A stretch of DNA of 6,943 nt. It comes from an uncultured bacterium. GTDB taxonomy: Bacteria > Planctomycetota > DG-23 > SLPQ01. Where the stretch lies: positions 1-6,943 of the forward strand of contig CALMGO010000591.1 of the NCBI GenBank assembly GCA_937863625.1, given 5' to 3'. A program made the position numbers and the translations under genes. Position 1 is the stretch's first letter, and every line of letters begins with the position of its first letter. Under the pieces are notes generated by a model. That model ran no database searches, had not been told where the DNA came from, and saw only the letters and a program-made list of their open reading frames with translations. Positions 1 to 6,578 of the stretch are shown here, one piece after another.

Positions 1-1943
1 TCCTTTACGCCGCGCACCGCCGCATAAAGGTGATACAGGGTGGGAGTCTGGGAGTAGGCGCCGACGATCTTGGCAGTCATGGCCGGGTCGGTCGATGCGC
101 CGACAAGGTCTCCAAGCCAATGGTAGGCCTGAGCAAGGGTAGGGTCACTTCCAAGCGCAATGATAAAGCGCGCGGCCGCGGCGTCGTTATCTCCGGTACG
201 GAAGTAGCAGATGGCGAGTTCATAGTTCATATACGCGCTGTCCGCGTTGTCGACAAGCGACTTCAGCAGGTGGTCGATGACAGCCGGGACTTTATCGGGA
301 GTGAGGCCAAAACCGAAATACGGCGGATAGGTCATGGTCTCATCATGGGCGGCTATGAAGGCGGCGTTTTCAGCGGTGTTTGGAAGAAAGACAGCGGCGG
401 TATCGTCCCAGAAGACAGGGGTCCAAAGCCCCTTGAATTCCATCACGCGGGCCCATTCCCGCGGGACGATGGCAAGCGCCACGCCGTTTTGCGAGAATTG
501 GCGTGAAACTTCCGCGAGCGAAGGATTGCCAGGCAAACCAAACGTCCAGGCAAAGACCGCCGCGCTCTCGGCATCAACGGCAAGCGGGCGGGAGTCAAGC
601 ACAGTCGTGACGGATGGATACAGCCGGCCGAGGACGTATCCCGCCCAGACCGGATGAGTAAGAGCAGGGCCGCTGAGACCGTTCTCAGAGACGAAGCGCA
701 CGGCGGCGGCGGGCAACTTGTCTTCGTCAGGGACAACGCCCGGGCTATAGGCACGCGACGAGGAAACCGTGAAGTAGAACAGGGCCAGGAACGCGACTAT
801 GCCGATGTCGGCGATGATAAGGGCTATGGCGGAACGTCTGCGAACAAGGGGCCAGTCCGGCGCGCTTTCGTCGCCGCCGTCAGGCGAGGATGTCAGCGCG
901 GGCAGCAGCCAGAGGGATACGAATCCTGTCCCGGGCTTGTCCGCCAGACGGACGATGCGTACGAGCGCGATTGAAAGAGGCATCGCAATGCCGCACACGA
1001 CCATCAGGCACGTCACCGGAACCGTGGCAACGGACACGCCCGTTATAAGCACGAGTATGGACGCGAGCGAGAATGCCATGGAGGGACTTGCGCTAATAAC
1101 GCCAAGCAGAAGGCCGACGGCCGCGGCGCCGTACAGGACAGGCACAATAGAACCGGCCGCCAGCGCGTAAGGCGCCACGTAGCCAAGGGGCCCGCCGGGC
1201 GCGGCGGGGAGACGCGTCAGGACAGTGTAGGCGGCGGCGAAGTCCGGGTTTGCCAGAGGTGCGGCGAGAGCCAGCACAAGCGCGGCGACTCTCTCGGCCT
1301 TTCTCTCTTTCGCGGCAACGGCAACGACAGGAATAAACACGGCGCACAAAGCAAGACCGACTGTCCAGGTCAGGTCCGCGTTGGCCCAAACGGCCATCAG
1401 CGGGACTGCCAGCCAGAAACGCCTTGAATGCGACTTAACCGAGTCTACCAGCAGCACGGCAAGAATACCGAAGAAGAATATGCCGAACGCCTGTCCCCCG
1501 GGGGCCCAATACGATCTGGCCAAGTATACGGCGGCAAGCAGGAGGAGAGCCGAGACAGCGATGTGCAGGGAGCGGCGAACAGCGGCAAGAAGGACCGCAA
1601 GCCCCGCCGTGGCCAAAATGGCGGAGAAGACGCCGGCGGCAGCGAGACCGCCGATGCCAGCGACACCGGAAGAAATAAGCCAGGAGAGCCAGCCGGTCAT
1701 GAGCGCTTGAGACGAGGGGGTGAGACCTCGTACGGCATCGAAGCCGCCCGAAGCGATCCGCGAGCCCAGAAAGATATCAAGGGAAAGATCGTATGGGACC
1801 TTGTGAAAGACAAGGCCAAAAACAAGTACGCAGAAGAGGACAAAACAGGCGGCCTCAAAGCCGCGACGCAGATGGTAGATACGCTCGGCGGATTCCTGCT
1901 CGGTCGAGGCAAGATTATCTCGTGTTTCGTTTGCGCCTGGCAA
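1..1943 (-). CDS. Large polytopic membrane protein with C-terminal TPR-like repeats (3' end outside window)
   Basis: An open frame of 647 codons with no stop runs off the left edge. The chosen start is TTG at 1943, with GGGAGG six bases upstream; the first in-frame ATG is codon 82, too late because recognisable sequence begins near residue 50. A first membrane segment spans about 29-46. A loop with D52 and D56 follows, leading into a GSRIASGG stretch (60-67) and GWLSWL (84-89), then many hydrophobic segments to about residue 400. A motif WANADLTW lies at 186-193. A soluble part contains GYVLGRLYP (435-443) and VLDSR (448-452), and TPR-like helices start near 570. This order matches, from memory, a widespread family of uncharacterised membrane proteins whose usual forms carry WANxHG and GGYLIWRLYP followed by a VFIDGR-like stretch. 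A GT-C-like glycosyltransferase role is inference. It overlaps the preceding pseudouridine synthase gene by 29 bp, so the two are probably cotranscribed. Confidence 0.85.
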   Translation of the reverse strand, partial: MPGANETRDNLASTEQESAERIYHLRRGFEAACFVLFCVLVFGLVFHKVPYDLSLDIFLGSRIASGGFDAVRGLTPSSQALMTGWLSWLISSGVAGIGGLAAAGVFSAILATAGLAVLLAAVRRSLHIAVSALLLLAAVYLARSYWAPGGQAFGIFFFGILAVLLVDSVKSHSRRFWLAVPLMAVWANADLTWTVGLALCAVFIPVVAVAAKERKAERVAALVLALAAPLANPDFAAAYTVLTRLPAAPGGPLGYVAPYALAAGSIVPVLYGAAAVGLLLGVISASPSMAFSLASILVLITGVSVATVPVTCLMVVCGIAMPLSIALVRIVRLADKPGTGFVSLWLLPALTSSPDGGDESAPDWPLVRRRSAIALIIADIGIVAFLALFYFTVSSSRAYSPGVVPDEDKLPAAAVRFVSENGLSGPALTHPVWAGYVLGRLYPSVTTVLDSRPLAVDAESAAVFAWTFGLPGNPSLAEVSRQFSQNGVALAIVPREWARVMEFKGLWTPVFWDDTAAVFLPNTAENAAFIAAHDETMTYPPYFGFGLTPDKVPAVIDHLLKSLVDNADSAYMNYELAICYFRTGDNDAAAARFIIALGSDPTLAQAYHWLGDLVGASTDPAMTAKIVGAYSQTPTLYHLYAAVRGVK

Positions 1944-2712
1944 CTTTGACCTCCCTTTTCTTTGGTGGTGCAGGCGGGTCAACCGCGGCAGCGACGACCC
2001 CCTGCGAAAGGGCCTTAAGCGAGTCGACCTCCTGACGAGTCAACATGCGAAATCCCCCCGAAGGCAGCCCTCGCACGCTCAGCGGGCCGAAGCGCACCCT
2101 TTCGATGCGTTTGACCTCGTGCCCAACAGCAACACACATTCTGCGCACCTGTCTATTGTATCCCTGACTGATAGTGAGCTCGATGCGGGTGGTGACCCTC
2201 GTGGCACGAATGACCTTTACCCAAGCAGATACCTTTGCCTCCTTGAGCCGCACTCCCTGGCGCAAGGTCGCCAACGCCTCCGCTTCCATGCGGCCGCGGA
2301 CCGTCACGAGGTAGGTCTTTTCGACTTTGAATTTCGGATGGGTAAGGATATTGGTCAGTTCGCCGTCATTGGTCACGAGCAGAAGTCCCTCAGTATCAAC
2401 ATCAAGCCGTCCGACAGGATATACGCGCGTGCGGAGGCGTTTCAGTATGTCGCCGACAGATTTTCGCCCGCGGTCGTCAGAAAGCGTCGTAACGTAGCCG
2501 CGGGGCTTGTTGAGGATGTAGTAGGCAAGCCGCGGCTGTACAAGCGGACGGCCATCGACGCGAATGTCAGCGCCGGGAGGAACCTTGGTACCAACCTCAC
2601 GGATGATGCGGCCATCGACACTGACTCGCCCGGCAAGGATGATCTCTTCGCAGGCACGCCTGCTTGCGACGCCCCTGGCGGCGAGGATTTTGTGAAGTCT
2701 TTCGGTTTCCAT
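1915..2712 (-). CDS. RsuA/RluB-family rRNA pseudouridine synthase
   Basis: This cytoplasmic enzyme isomerises a specific uridine to pseudouridine in ribosomal RNA. At 265 residues it is normal for the family. An N-terminal S4 RNA-binding domain (about 3-50, starting RLHKILAARGVASRRACEE) precedes the catalytic domain. The family signature GRLDVDTEGLLLVTNDG lies at 101-117, with D104 as the predicted nucleophile, and GYNRQVRRM (184-192) is also typical. The tail (about 251-265) is rich in lysine and arginine. The start ATG is preceded by AGGGG with a six-base spacer, which overlaps the manA stop codon; the gap to manA is only 9 bp. RluB (23S) and RsuA (16S) homologues are hard to separate by eye. 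The length and GRLDVDTEGLLL form favour RluB-like, but the target base is not settled by sequence alone. The 3' end overlaps the following membrane-protein gene. Confidence 0.95.
   Translation of the reverse strand: METERLHKILAARGVASRRACEEIILAGRVSVDGRIIREVGTKVPPGADIRVDGRPLVQPRLAYYILNKPRGYVTTLSDDRGRKSVGDILKRLRTRVYPVGRLDVDTEGLLLVTNDGELTNILTHPKFKVEKTYLVTVRGRMEAEALATLRQGVRLKEAKVSAWVKVIRATRVTTRIELTISQGYNRQVRRMCVAVGHEVKRIERVRFGPLSVRGLPSGGFRMLTRQEVDSLKALSQGVVAAAVDPPAPPKKREVKVARRKRNTR
1950..1955 (-). promoter_or_regulatory. Ribosome binding site deciding the TTG start at 1943
   Basis: The minus strand reads GGGAGG here, within AAAAGGGAGG, exactly six bases before TTG at 1943. No other in-frame start in the first 80 codons has comparable support. 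The site lies inside the coding sequence for the lysine/arginine-rich tail of the preceding pseudouridine synthase, so translation of the two genes is probably coupled. Confidence 0.7.
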
Positions 2713-2721
2713 ACGCGGCCC

Positions 2722-3711
2722 CTAAGGAATCCATGTCCTGAGAAGAGTACATTTATGCTCCGGGTCCAGCGTGACTGTCTCGAGAGCAGCCGGTATGAGA
2801 ATCGTGTCTCCCACACGAAACGCAATGCGCTCACCATCAGCAACAAGCGACCCGGAGCCTTCAAGGCAGACAAGAATACTGAAGCGCCCCTTGATACTAT
2901 CAAGGGGGACACGCGAACCGGCCACAAGGCGCTCAATGACGAAGAACTCGGACTCATTAAGAGTCTCAATGGACAGCGGATGTGAACATTTCACCGCAGG
3001 CTTCAGGGCGGAAATCGGGCCACGCTTGAAATCGATGCAGTTGAGGGCGTGGTCGATGTGCAAGGGGCGGGGCACTCCGGAGTTATCGAGCCTGCCCCAG
3101 TCCCAGAGGCGATATGTGGCGTCGGAAGTCTGCTGTATTTCACAGAGGAGAATCCCCGCGCCGACGGCATGGACAGTCCCGGATGCGATATGGATGACGT
3201 CTCCGGCCTTGACCGGGAGGCGGGCGAGAGCCTCCTCAACGCGTCCCTCGACAAGGAGCCGCGAAAAGTCGGCGCGCGTAACCCCGGGAAGGAGTCCGGC
3301 AACCAGGGAGGCGTCGGGCTCAGCATGGATGATATACCATGATTCGTTTTTGCCTGATTCGCCACGTTCGTCGCGGGCGGCGGCATAATTTGCATCGGGG
3401 TGAACCTGGACGGAAAGTGTCTCGCACGCATCGATGAACTTTACAAGCAGCGGGAACTCCCTCCATCCGGCGTCCGCCAAGGCATTACCCAGGATCGCCT
3501 GAGGACTCTCCTGCCAGACGTCCCGGAGGCGATGACCTTCCAGAGCGCCGTTTCGAACAACGCCAATATCATCGAAATGATCGCAGAGTTCCCATGATTC
3601 GCCAATCAGGGCGCCACCGGGAAGCGGCTTACCAAGAACAGCCTCAATCCGCCGACCACCCCATATCTTGGGCTTGAGTATCTCATAAAACTTGAGGGGA
3701 TATGATCTCAC
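2722..3711 (-). CDS. manA: Mannose-6-phosphate isomerase, class I (short form)
   Basis: This enzyme interconverts fructose-6-phosphate and mannose-6-phosphate in the cytoplasm, feeding GDP-mannose and derived sugars, or allowing growth on mannose. The cupin-type zinc enzyme shows its expected ligands: Q102 and H104 in VQVHPD, E123 in GKNESWYI, and H181 in SGTVHAVGAG. R201 in QQTSDATYRLWDW is the expected active-site arginine. At 329 residues it fits the short, Bacillus-like form rather than the roughly 390-residue enteric form. I chose GTG at 3711 because GAGG lies seven bases upstream and the protein then begins VRSYPLKF, close to the usual family start. ATG at 3735 would add eight residues but has a poor ribosome site. 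The gene sits between a glycosyltransferase and the pseudouridine synthase, which suggests it supplies mannose-type precursors for the polysaccharide. No mannose-1-phosphate guanylyltransferase is in view. Confidence 0.95.
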   Translation of the reverse strand: MRSYPLKFYEILKPKIWGGRRIEAVLGKPLPGGALIGESWELCDHFDDIGVVRNGALEGHRLRDVWQESPQAILGNALADAGWREFPLLVKFIDACETLSVQVHPDANYAAARDERGESGKNESWYIIHAEPDASLVAGLLPGVTRADFSRLLVEGRVEEALARLPVKAGDVIHIASGTVHAVGAGILLCEIQQTSDATYRLWDWGRLDNSGVPRPLHIDHALNCIDFKRGPISALKPAVKCSHPLSIETLNESEFFVIERLVAGSRVPLDSIKGRFSILVCLEGSGSLVADGERIAFRVGDTILIPAALETVTLDPEHKCTLLRTWIP

Positions 3712-3803
3712 GCATGCGCCTCGACAAGAATGCATTATCTGCTCACATCATCTTACCAATACACGCACTTTTCACAAGGGGATTGACGTGAGGGAACCAA
3801 CCT
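3712..3803. other. Gap between glycosyltransferase and manA
   Basis: This 92-base gap (68 if manA starts at 3735) is the longest in the cluster apart from the one upstream of the phosphotransferase. It is AT-richer than its surroundings. It holds the manA ribosome site (GAGG, 3719-3722) and two -10-like hexamers, TAAGAT and GATAAT, on the minus strand. No rho-independent terminator is visible, so readthrough from the glycosyltransferase gene remains possible. Confidence 0.6.
3750..3777 (-). promoter_or_regulatory. Candidate sigma-70-type promoter for manA and downstream genes
   Basis: On the minus strand TTGTGA (3777-3772; 4 of 6 to TTGACA) and TAAGAT (3755-3750; 4 of 6 to TATAAT) are separated by 16 bases. 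The position, just upstream of manA in the longest gap within the cluster, makes an internal promoter plausible. A second -10-like GATAAT at 3739-3734 lacks a good -35. Both hexamers are only moderate matches, so this is tentative. Confidence 0.3.
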
Positions 3804-4883
3804 TCAGTGTGCCCAGAGGACCGTCTCAAGCCCTGCAAGGTAACGAATAAGCGCAGCGACAGGCGCTACAAAGAGATGTCGAGCGATTTCGCGCACGCGC
3901 TTTTTCCCAAGCGCGACGACGACAAGAAAGACGCACGGCACGAAGATGCCGGCGTAAGCCGCAATGGCAGAAAACGGCAAGGACGCCATAAGGGCAACGA
4001 CGAAGGTGACCGCCAGAAACGGGAAGGCAAGACGCAGGCCTTTGTGGCAGAAGAGTTGAAAGAGGACAGAGGGGGCGTAGGCCTTGTAGAAGCGGACAGG
4101 TGCAAAAACGATCTGCCAATTTCCTGCGAGCGTCCTGAGTCTGCGAGGCCACACCCGGTCGACGTCGCTGTCGGCTTCACAGGCTACGGCATCACGCTCG
4201 TAAACGAGACGCCCGCGTCGGCATGCGGACAGTGATATAACGAGGTCGTCGAGAATCGTGTCGGGGCTTATGGGCGCCAAGGCGCTCTTTCGCACGGCAT
4301 AGAGCGCGCCGGTGGACCCAACGCAACTGCCCCAGGCGGCCTCCCATGAGCGAAGTCTCTCCTCATAGACGCGGAACAGGCCGTCGCTGGAAGCGTACGC
4401 CGCAGAGAGCCGTCCTGTCACGGCGGACACCCGCTGGTCGGCGAAATTGGCGACAAGAGCGGTCAAAGCGTCACGCGCAAGCGTCTGCCTGGCATCAGTA
4501 AATACGACAACCTCGCCATTGGCCGCTTTCGCACCGGCATTGAGCGCAGAAGCCTTTCCCTTGCGTTCGTGCAGCGTGATAACACGCACGCCAGGGCCGG
4601 CATCTTTTAAGAATGCGCCGCTTAGAGGGACGTCGGAGCCGTCATCTACGATAATGAGCTCCATGAGTTCGCGAGGGTAGCTCTGCGACATGATGTTGTG
4701 GACTTTGGACGCAATCCGCTCGGATTCATTATGAATCGGAAGGATGACGGAAATACGCGGGAAGTAAGCACCCTTCAGCACCGGTCTCCTGGCCACTCTG
4801 CTCAGCAGATATGTCAGGAGAGGATAGCCAACGTAGGTGAATAACATCGCCGAAGCACAGACTAACGCGATCTTAAGCGGCAT
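3804..4883 (-). CDS. Family 2 membrane glycosyltransferase (polysaccharide biosynthesis)
   Basis: The predicted role is transfer of a sugar from a nucleotide-sugar donor to a growing glycan at the inner membrane. The start is ATG at 4883, with GAGG six bases upstream; a longer open frame to 5018 only reads antisense-like sequence of the neighbour. The protein has 359 residues. One membrane segment lies at about 4-29. A GT-A domain follows: SVILPIHNE (45-53), DDGS (80-83), FTDA at 128-131 (D130 as the DxD-equivalent), GALYAVRK (192-199) and ILDDLVIS (210-217) with the probable catalytic aspartate pair. RRLRTLAGNWQ (247-257) sits where processive relatives carry QxxRW-like residues. Two or three hydrophobic segments close the protein (about 285-357). 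The layout resembles PgaC/hyaluronan-type enzymes, but donor, product and processivity cannot be read. Its start overlaps the end of the phosphotransferase gene by 11 bp, which points to translational coupling. Confidence 0.93.
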   Translation of the reverse strand: MPLKIALVCASAMLFTYVGYPLLTYLLSRVARRPVLKGAYFPRISVILPIHNESERIASKVHNIMSQSYPRELMELIIVDDGSDVPLSGAFLKDAGPGVRVITLHERKGKASALNAGAKAANGEVVVFTDARQTLARDALTALVANFADQRVSAVTGRLSAAYASSDGLFRVYEERLRSWEAAWGSCVGSTGALYAVRKSALAPISPDTILDDLVISLSACRRGRLVYERDAVACEADSDVDRVWPRRLRTLAGNWQIVFAPVRFYKAYAPSVLFQLFCHKGLRLAFPFLAVTFVVALMASLPFSAIAAYAGIFVPCVFLVVVALGKKRVREIARHLFVAPVAALIRYLAGLETVLWAH

Positions 4884-6327
4884 TTCCCGCCTCAACGGTT
4901 TCTCGTGACAAAGGCTGAAGCTTGACGCTGACCTTGGGCGCCGGGTGCGGCTCGACCCTGGTCCCGTTCGTACCTTCCCGACGCGCGACAACTGCAAGCG
5001 TGCTAAGCATGATCTCAATATCGAGGATAAGCGAATAGTTGGTGATGTAGTAAAGGTTCAGGAGCGACTTGTCCTTGAAGGCAAGCTCGTCGCGGCCGTT
5101 GACCTGTGCGAGCCCCGTAATCCCCGGGAGTACGTTTAGAGTGAGGCGTTCGAATTCATCGAATTTGTCGGCCACATAAGGTACGACCGCGCGGGGACCG
5201 ACAAGACTCATGTTGCCAAACAGGACATTGAAGAGCTGGGGGAGTTCGTCAAGGCTCCATTTGCGGAGGAAGCTTCCTGCCTTTGTTACGCGGGGATCAT
5301 CACGCAGGGTTAAGGGAGAGTCGGCCTCGGAGCCAATGTGCATCGTGCGGAATTTATAGACAATGAAATGCTTACCGTCCTTGCCGACGCGGGTTTGTTT
5401 GAAGAGGAACCCCCCGTGGGAGTTCGCACATATCCAGGCAGCACAGAACGCGAGAATTGGCGAGAGAGACAATATCAAGAGGATCGAGCCAACAATGTCG
5501 ATGATTCGCTTCAGGAGCGCGTTCCAGCCTTCGATGCGCAGCGACCCATATGAAATCGTTGGCACAAAACCAACCATCTCAACGTGCGCGCGGCTGGTGA
5601 GCATGGAAAGCATCGTAGGCACAACACGGAGCGAAATGCCGGCATTCTCGCAGGCCTTGAGTATGGCGGATGCGTTTCCATTGTGCATCTCATGGCCTTC
5701 AACCACCACCTCGTCCACGTCGTACCGCGAGAGAACTCGGGCGATGTCCTTCAGACGGCCAAGGTGCGGCCTCGCGAGCGCGCCTTCTGGAATGTCCCAG
5801 GAGTCGGCAAGGGTTCCAACAAGATCATACCGGCCGCCAACAAGGGCCTGGAGAACTTTCAACGATTTCGAGTCGAAACCAACCGCGAGGAGCGTCTGCT
5901 TTTCGGTCGAGAGGCGCTTTGCCCAGATCACACGCCTGGCGATGAAGCGCCAGCCTATGACGTATATTGCCCCAATTGGAAGCGACATGAGCATGACACT
6001 GGAAGGAAGCCTCCCTGCAGGACCTTCGCGCCAGATGTACGCAACCATGATGATCGCCGCCCAGGAAAGGAAAAGCGGTCTGAACAGACCGATGTAGTCC
6101 TCAACGGGGGCGTTGGTCCAGTCGGTTTTGTACACCCTCGACAGATAAAACACGAGGATCGGGACTCCGAGGGCAAACGGGAGTATTTCGAGGTATGCCA
6201 CAAAGTTAAAGGCCCAAGAGGCCATCCCGAGCCTGAATGCAAATGCTGTGACGATTGCCAGGTTAAACGCCATACAGTCCGCGAGAATCCACAGGGGGAC
6301 TGTCCGCTTCTCGGCATCCTTGCCCAC
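4873..6327 (-). CDS. Polyprenyl-phosphate sugar-1-phosphate transferase (WcaJ/WbaP-type initiating enzyme)
   Basis: This integral membrane enzyme would transfer a sugar-1-phosphate from a UDP-sugar to undecaprenyl phosphate, the first step of exopolysaccharide or O-antigen unit assembly. GTG at 6327 is the chosen start because AGGGAG lies eight bases upstream; it gives 484 residues, a normal family length. The frame stays open upstream to TTG at 6444, but those 39 residues have no family character or good ribosome site. About four N-terminal membrane helices (11-130) precede a Rossmann-like region starting LLAVGFDSKSL (146-156). The catalytic domain follows: KRIIDIVGS (273-281), FLFKQTRVGKDGK (307-319), YKFRTM (324-329), SLDELPQ (358-364) with the catalytic pair D360-E361, SLVGPR (374-379) and PGITGLAQVNGRDE (401-414). 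The usual proline after SLVGPR is alanine here (A380). The sugar (glucose, galactose or other) is not predictable. Confidence 0.95.
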   Translation of the reverse strand: MGKDAEKRTVPLWILADCMAFNLAIVTAFAFRLGMASWAFNFVAYLEILPFALGVPILVFYLSRVYKTDWTNAPVEDYIGLFRPLFLSWAAIIMVAYIWREGPAGRLPSSVMLMSLPIGAIYVIGWRFIARRVIWAKRLSTEKQTLLAVGFDSKSLKVLQALVGGRYDLVGTLADSWDIPEGALARPHLGRLKDIARVLSRYDVDEVVVEGHEMHNGNASAILKACENAGISLRVVPTMLSMLTSRAHVEMVGFVPTISYGSLRIEGWNALLKRIIDIVGSILLILSLSPILAFCAAWICANSHGGFLFKQTRVGKDGKHFIVYKFRTMHIGSEADSPLTLRDDPRVTKAGSFLRKWSLDELPQLFNVLFGNMSLVGPRAVVPYVADKFDEFERLTLNVLPGITGLAQVNGRDELAFKDKSLLNLYYITNYSLILDIEIMLSTLAVVARREGTNGTRVEPHPAPKVSVKLQPLSRETVEAGNAA

Positions 6328-6335
6328 GGTTCTTA

Positions 6336-6341
6336 CTCCCT
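6336..6341 (-). promoter_or_regulatory. Ribosome binding site deciding the GTG start at 6327
   Basis: The minus strand reads AGGGAG here, within GGCGAGGGAG, eight bases before GTG at 6327. The alternative upstream starts (TTG 6444, ATG 6438, ATG 6405, ATG 6393) lack an equally well placed site. This fixes the N-terminus as VGKDAEKRTVPLW, just before the first membrane helix. Confidence 0.65.
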
Positions 6342-6360
6342 CGCCTGCGCTGCCGCACGA

Positions 6361-6378
6361 GTGGAGATCCTTCTCCAC
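6361..6378 (-). other. Perfect 7-bp hairpin in the phosphotransferase leader
   Basis: GTGGAGA and TCTCCAC flank a four-base loop that reads AGGA on the minus strand. It ends 33 bases before the GTG start at 6327. No U-run follows, so it is not a standard terminator. It could influence mRNA stability or translation if the leader is transcribed as I infer. Confidence 0.4.
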
Positions 6379-6512
6379 AACGGCAAAATGCATTAAGAAG
6401 GCCATGCAAGTACGCGCCTTCCATCCCCAAAGAAGCATATCCAAGTTGGTGACGAGATTCTTGGACCATCCCCTGCACTGCTTTGAGTTAATATCGGACG
6501 TACCGCAGACTC

Positions 6513-6541
6513 TGTTTAGAAGAAACGGCCACTTTTGTGAA
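6513..6541 (-). promoter_or_regulatory. Weak promoter candidate for the phosphotransferase operon
   Basis: On the minus strand TTCACA (6541-6536; 5 of 6 to TTGACA) is followed after 17 bases by TAAACA (6518-6513; 3 of 6 to TATAAT). It lies in the AT-richest part of the intergenic region and would give a leader of roughly 180 bases. The -10 match is poor. If it is the real promoter, the hairpin cluster at 6579-6711 would lie upstream of the transcript rather than in its leader. Confidence 0.2.
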
Positions 6542-6578
6542 GTCTGTTACAAGGAATTCGACAAGCGAAGGCGGGAAG

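Noticed and set aside
1428..1949. A 173-codon plus-strand frame and several small frames at 30-1912 on both strands
   Set aside because: The continuous minus-strand frame of the TPR membrane protein explains the whole stretch with hydrophobic segments and family motifs; the others are shadows rich in arginine, serine and proline.
2119..2985. A 288-codon plus-strand open frame
   Set aside because: It lies antisense to the well-supported pseudouridine synthase and manA genes, has no recognisable domain, and is typical of antisense open frames in GC-rich coding DNA.
4884..5018. N-terminal extension of the family 2 glycosyltransferase by 45 residues
   Set aside because: It is arginine/serine-rich, lies entirely inside the phosphotransferase gene and has no membrane character, while ATG 4883 has a well placed GAGG and starts right at the expected first helix.
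5584..6396. A 270-codon plus-strand open frame
   Set aside because: It is antisense to the phosphotransferase, whose catalytic motifs are unmistakable; its own translation has no recognisable motif or composition of a folded protein.
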